From assembly GCA_947458795.1 (NCBI GenBank), contig CANHCD010000147.1, positions 1 to 5,764 of the forward strand: a stretch of 5,764 nucleotides of DNA, given 5' to 3'. Of this stretch, positions 5,566 to 5,764 are shown in pieces. The stretch is from Cyclobacteriaceae bacterium. GTDB taxonomy: Bacteria > Bacteroidota > Bacteroidia > Cytophagales > Cyclobacteriaceae. Below the pieces are notes generated by a model that saw nothing but the letters and a program-made list of their open reading frames with translations, ran no database searches and had not been told where the DNA came from. The stretch's first letter is position 1. The number at the start of each line of letters is the position of its first letter. A program made the translations under genes and the position numbers.

Positions 5566-5747
5566 GGTCTTTAACCTTTGAGGTCTCCAAGACCTCGAAG
5601 GTTTGGGACTGGAGTTAAATCCTTCGAGGTCTAAAAAAGACCTCGAAGGTTTAGGGATTGGAATTAAATCCTTCGAGGTCTAAAAAAGACCTCAAAGGTT
5701 TAGGGATTGGAATTAAATCCTTCGAGGTCTAAAAAAGACCTCAAAGG
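5557..5747. repeat. Tandem array of palindromic hairpin repeats, 49-bp period
   Basis: Core arms are CCTTCGAGGTCT and AGACCTCGAAGG. Four palindromes occur at 5575-5601, 5621-5649, 5670-5698 and 5719-5747; the last three start exactly 49 bp apart, the first 46 bp before the second. Copies 2-4 have loop AAAAA; copy 1 has CCA. Copy 2 is a perfect 12-bp stem. Copies 3 and 4 carry the same C-A mismatch (G-U on the opposite strand), and copy 1 has a T-G wobble. The 19-20-base linkers (TTTAGGGATTGGAATTAAAT type) are nearly identical, and in copies 2-4 contain a smaller GGATT/AATCC dyad. An extra left half-arm (5557-5570) precedes copy 1 and overlaps the protease stop codon. The array ends at 5747, where GC-rich GGGGGAGAGAG-type sequence begins. 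It resembles REP/BIME-like intergenic repeats. Confidence 0.9.
5573..5603 (+). terminator. Stem-loop just after the protease gene, first palindrome of the repeat array
   Basis: AACCTTTGAGGTCT (5573-5586) pairs with AGACCTCGAAGGTT (5590-5603) around loop CCA, giving a 14-bp stem with one G-T wobble, eight bases past the TGA. Only TTT follows before a G run, so the U-tract is short. It is a likely transcription end or RNA-stabilising hairpin for the protease message. Confidence 0.5.
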
Positions 5748-5764
5748 ATGGGGGAGAGAGTGTA

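Noticed and set aside
5575..5747. CRISPR array
   Set aside because: The periodic units are palindromic hairpins and the intervening 19-20-base segments are nearly identical to each other, so there are no unique spacers, and no cas gene is present.

Overview
The window looks like chromosomal DNA of a member of the Bacteroidota, probably a Cytophagales/Cyclobacteriaceae-like organism. The protein sequences read as that phylum's versions of their families. Genes lack Shine-Dalgarno sequences. Two exact copies of the Bacteroidota -7 promoter element (TAnnTTTG) sit where promoters are expected. This assignment is inference; no search was run.

Layout. (1) Bases 1-45 hold two imperfect tandem copies of a 21-bp GTCGTCGGTC-rich repeat at the window edge. 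(2) Bases 57-932 (+) encode an OxyR-type LysR regulator with both redox cysteines (C199, C208) but an abnormal, shortened C-terminus. (3) Bases 912-1100 (-) are the first ~63 codons of a monomeric NADP-isocitrate dehydrogenase, cut off exactly where oxyR is cut off. The two broken genes meet tail to tail at the 9-mer GATGCGCTG (912-920). Hand-counted GC is about 35% in sampled oxyR lines and 51-55% in icd and everything to its right, so this is either a real rearrangement with foreign DNA or a chimeric join. (4) Bases 1261-3783 (-) form a tight four-gene operon: ScdA/Ric-like hemerythrin protein, ruvX, def, omega-amidase-type nitrilase. All three junctions overlap by 1 or 4 bases. (5) Bases 3784-3942 are a divergent intergenic region. 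(6) Bases 3943-5565 (+) encode a secreted or membrane-anchored S41 carboxy-terminal processing protease. (7) Bases 5557-5747 are an array of palindromic repeats (49-bp period, 12-bp stems) whose first half-unit supplies the last two codons and stop codon of the protease gene.

How the genes work together. The operon joins housekeeping functions (16S rRNA 5' end processing or Holliday-junction resolvase-family nuclease, N-formyl removal from new proteins, repair of the dead-end metabolite alpha-ketoglutaramate) behind a di-iron protein of the Fe-S repair type. The protease is an envelope quality-control enzyme transcribed divergently. I found no clear new multi-gene system. The points most worth a second look are the oxyR/icd junction, the palindromic array invading a stop codon, and the hemerythrin protein whose N-terminal domain has lost its Cys-Cys motif.
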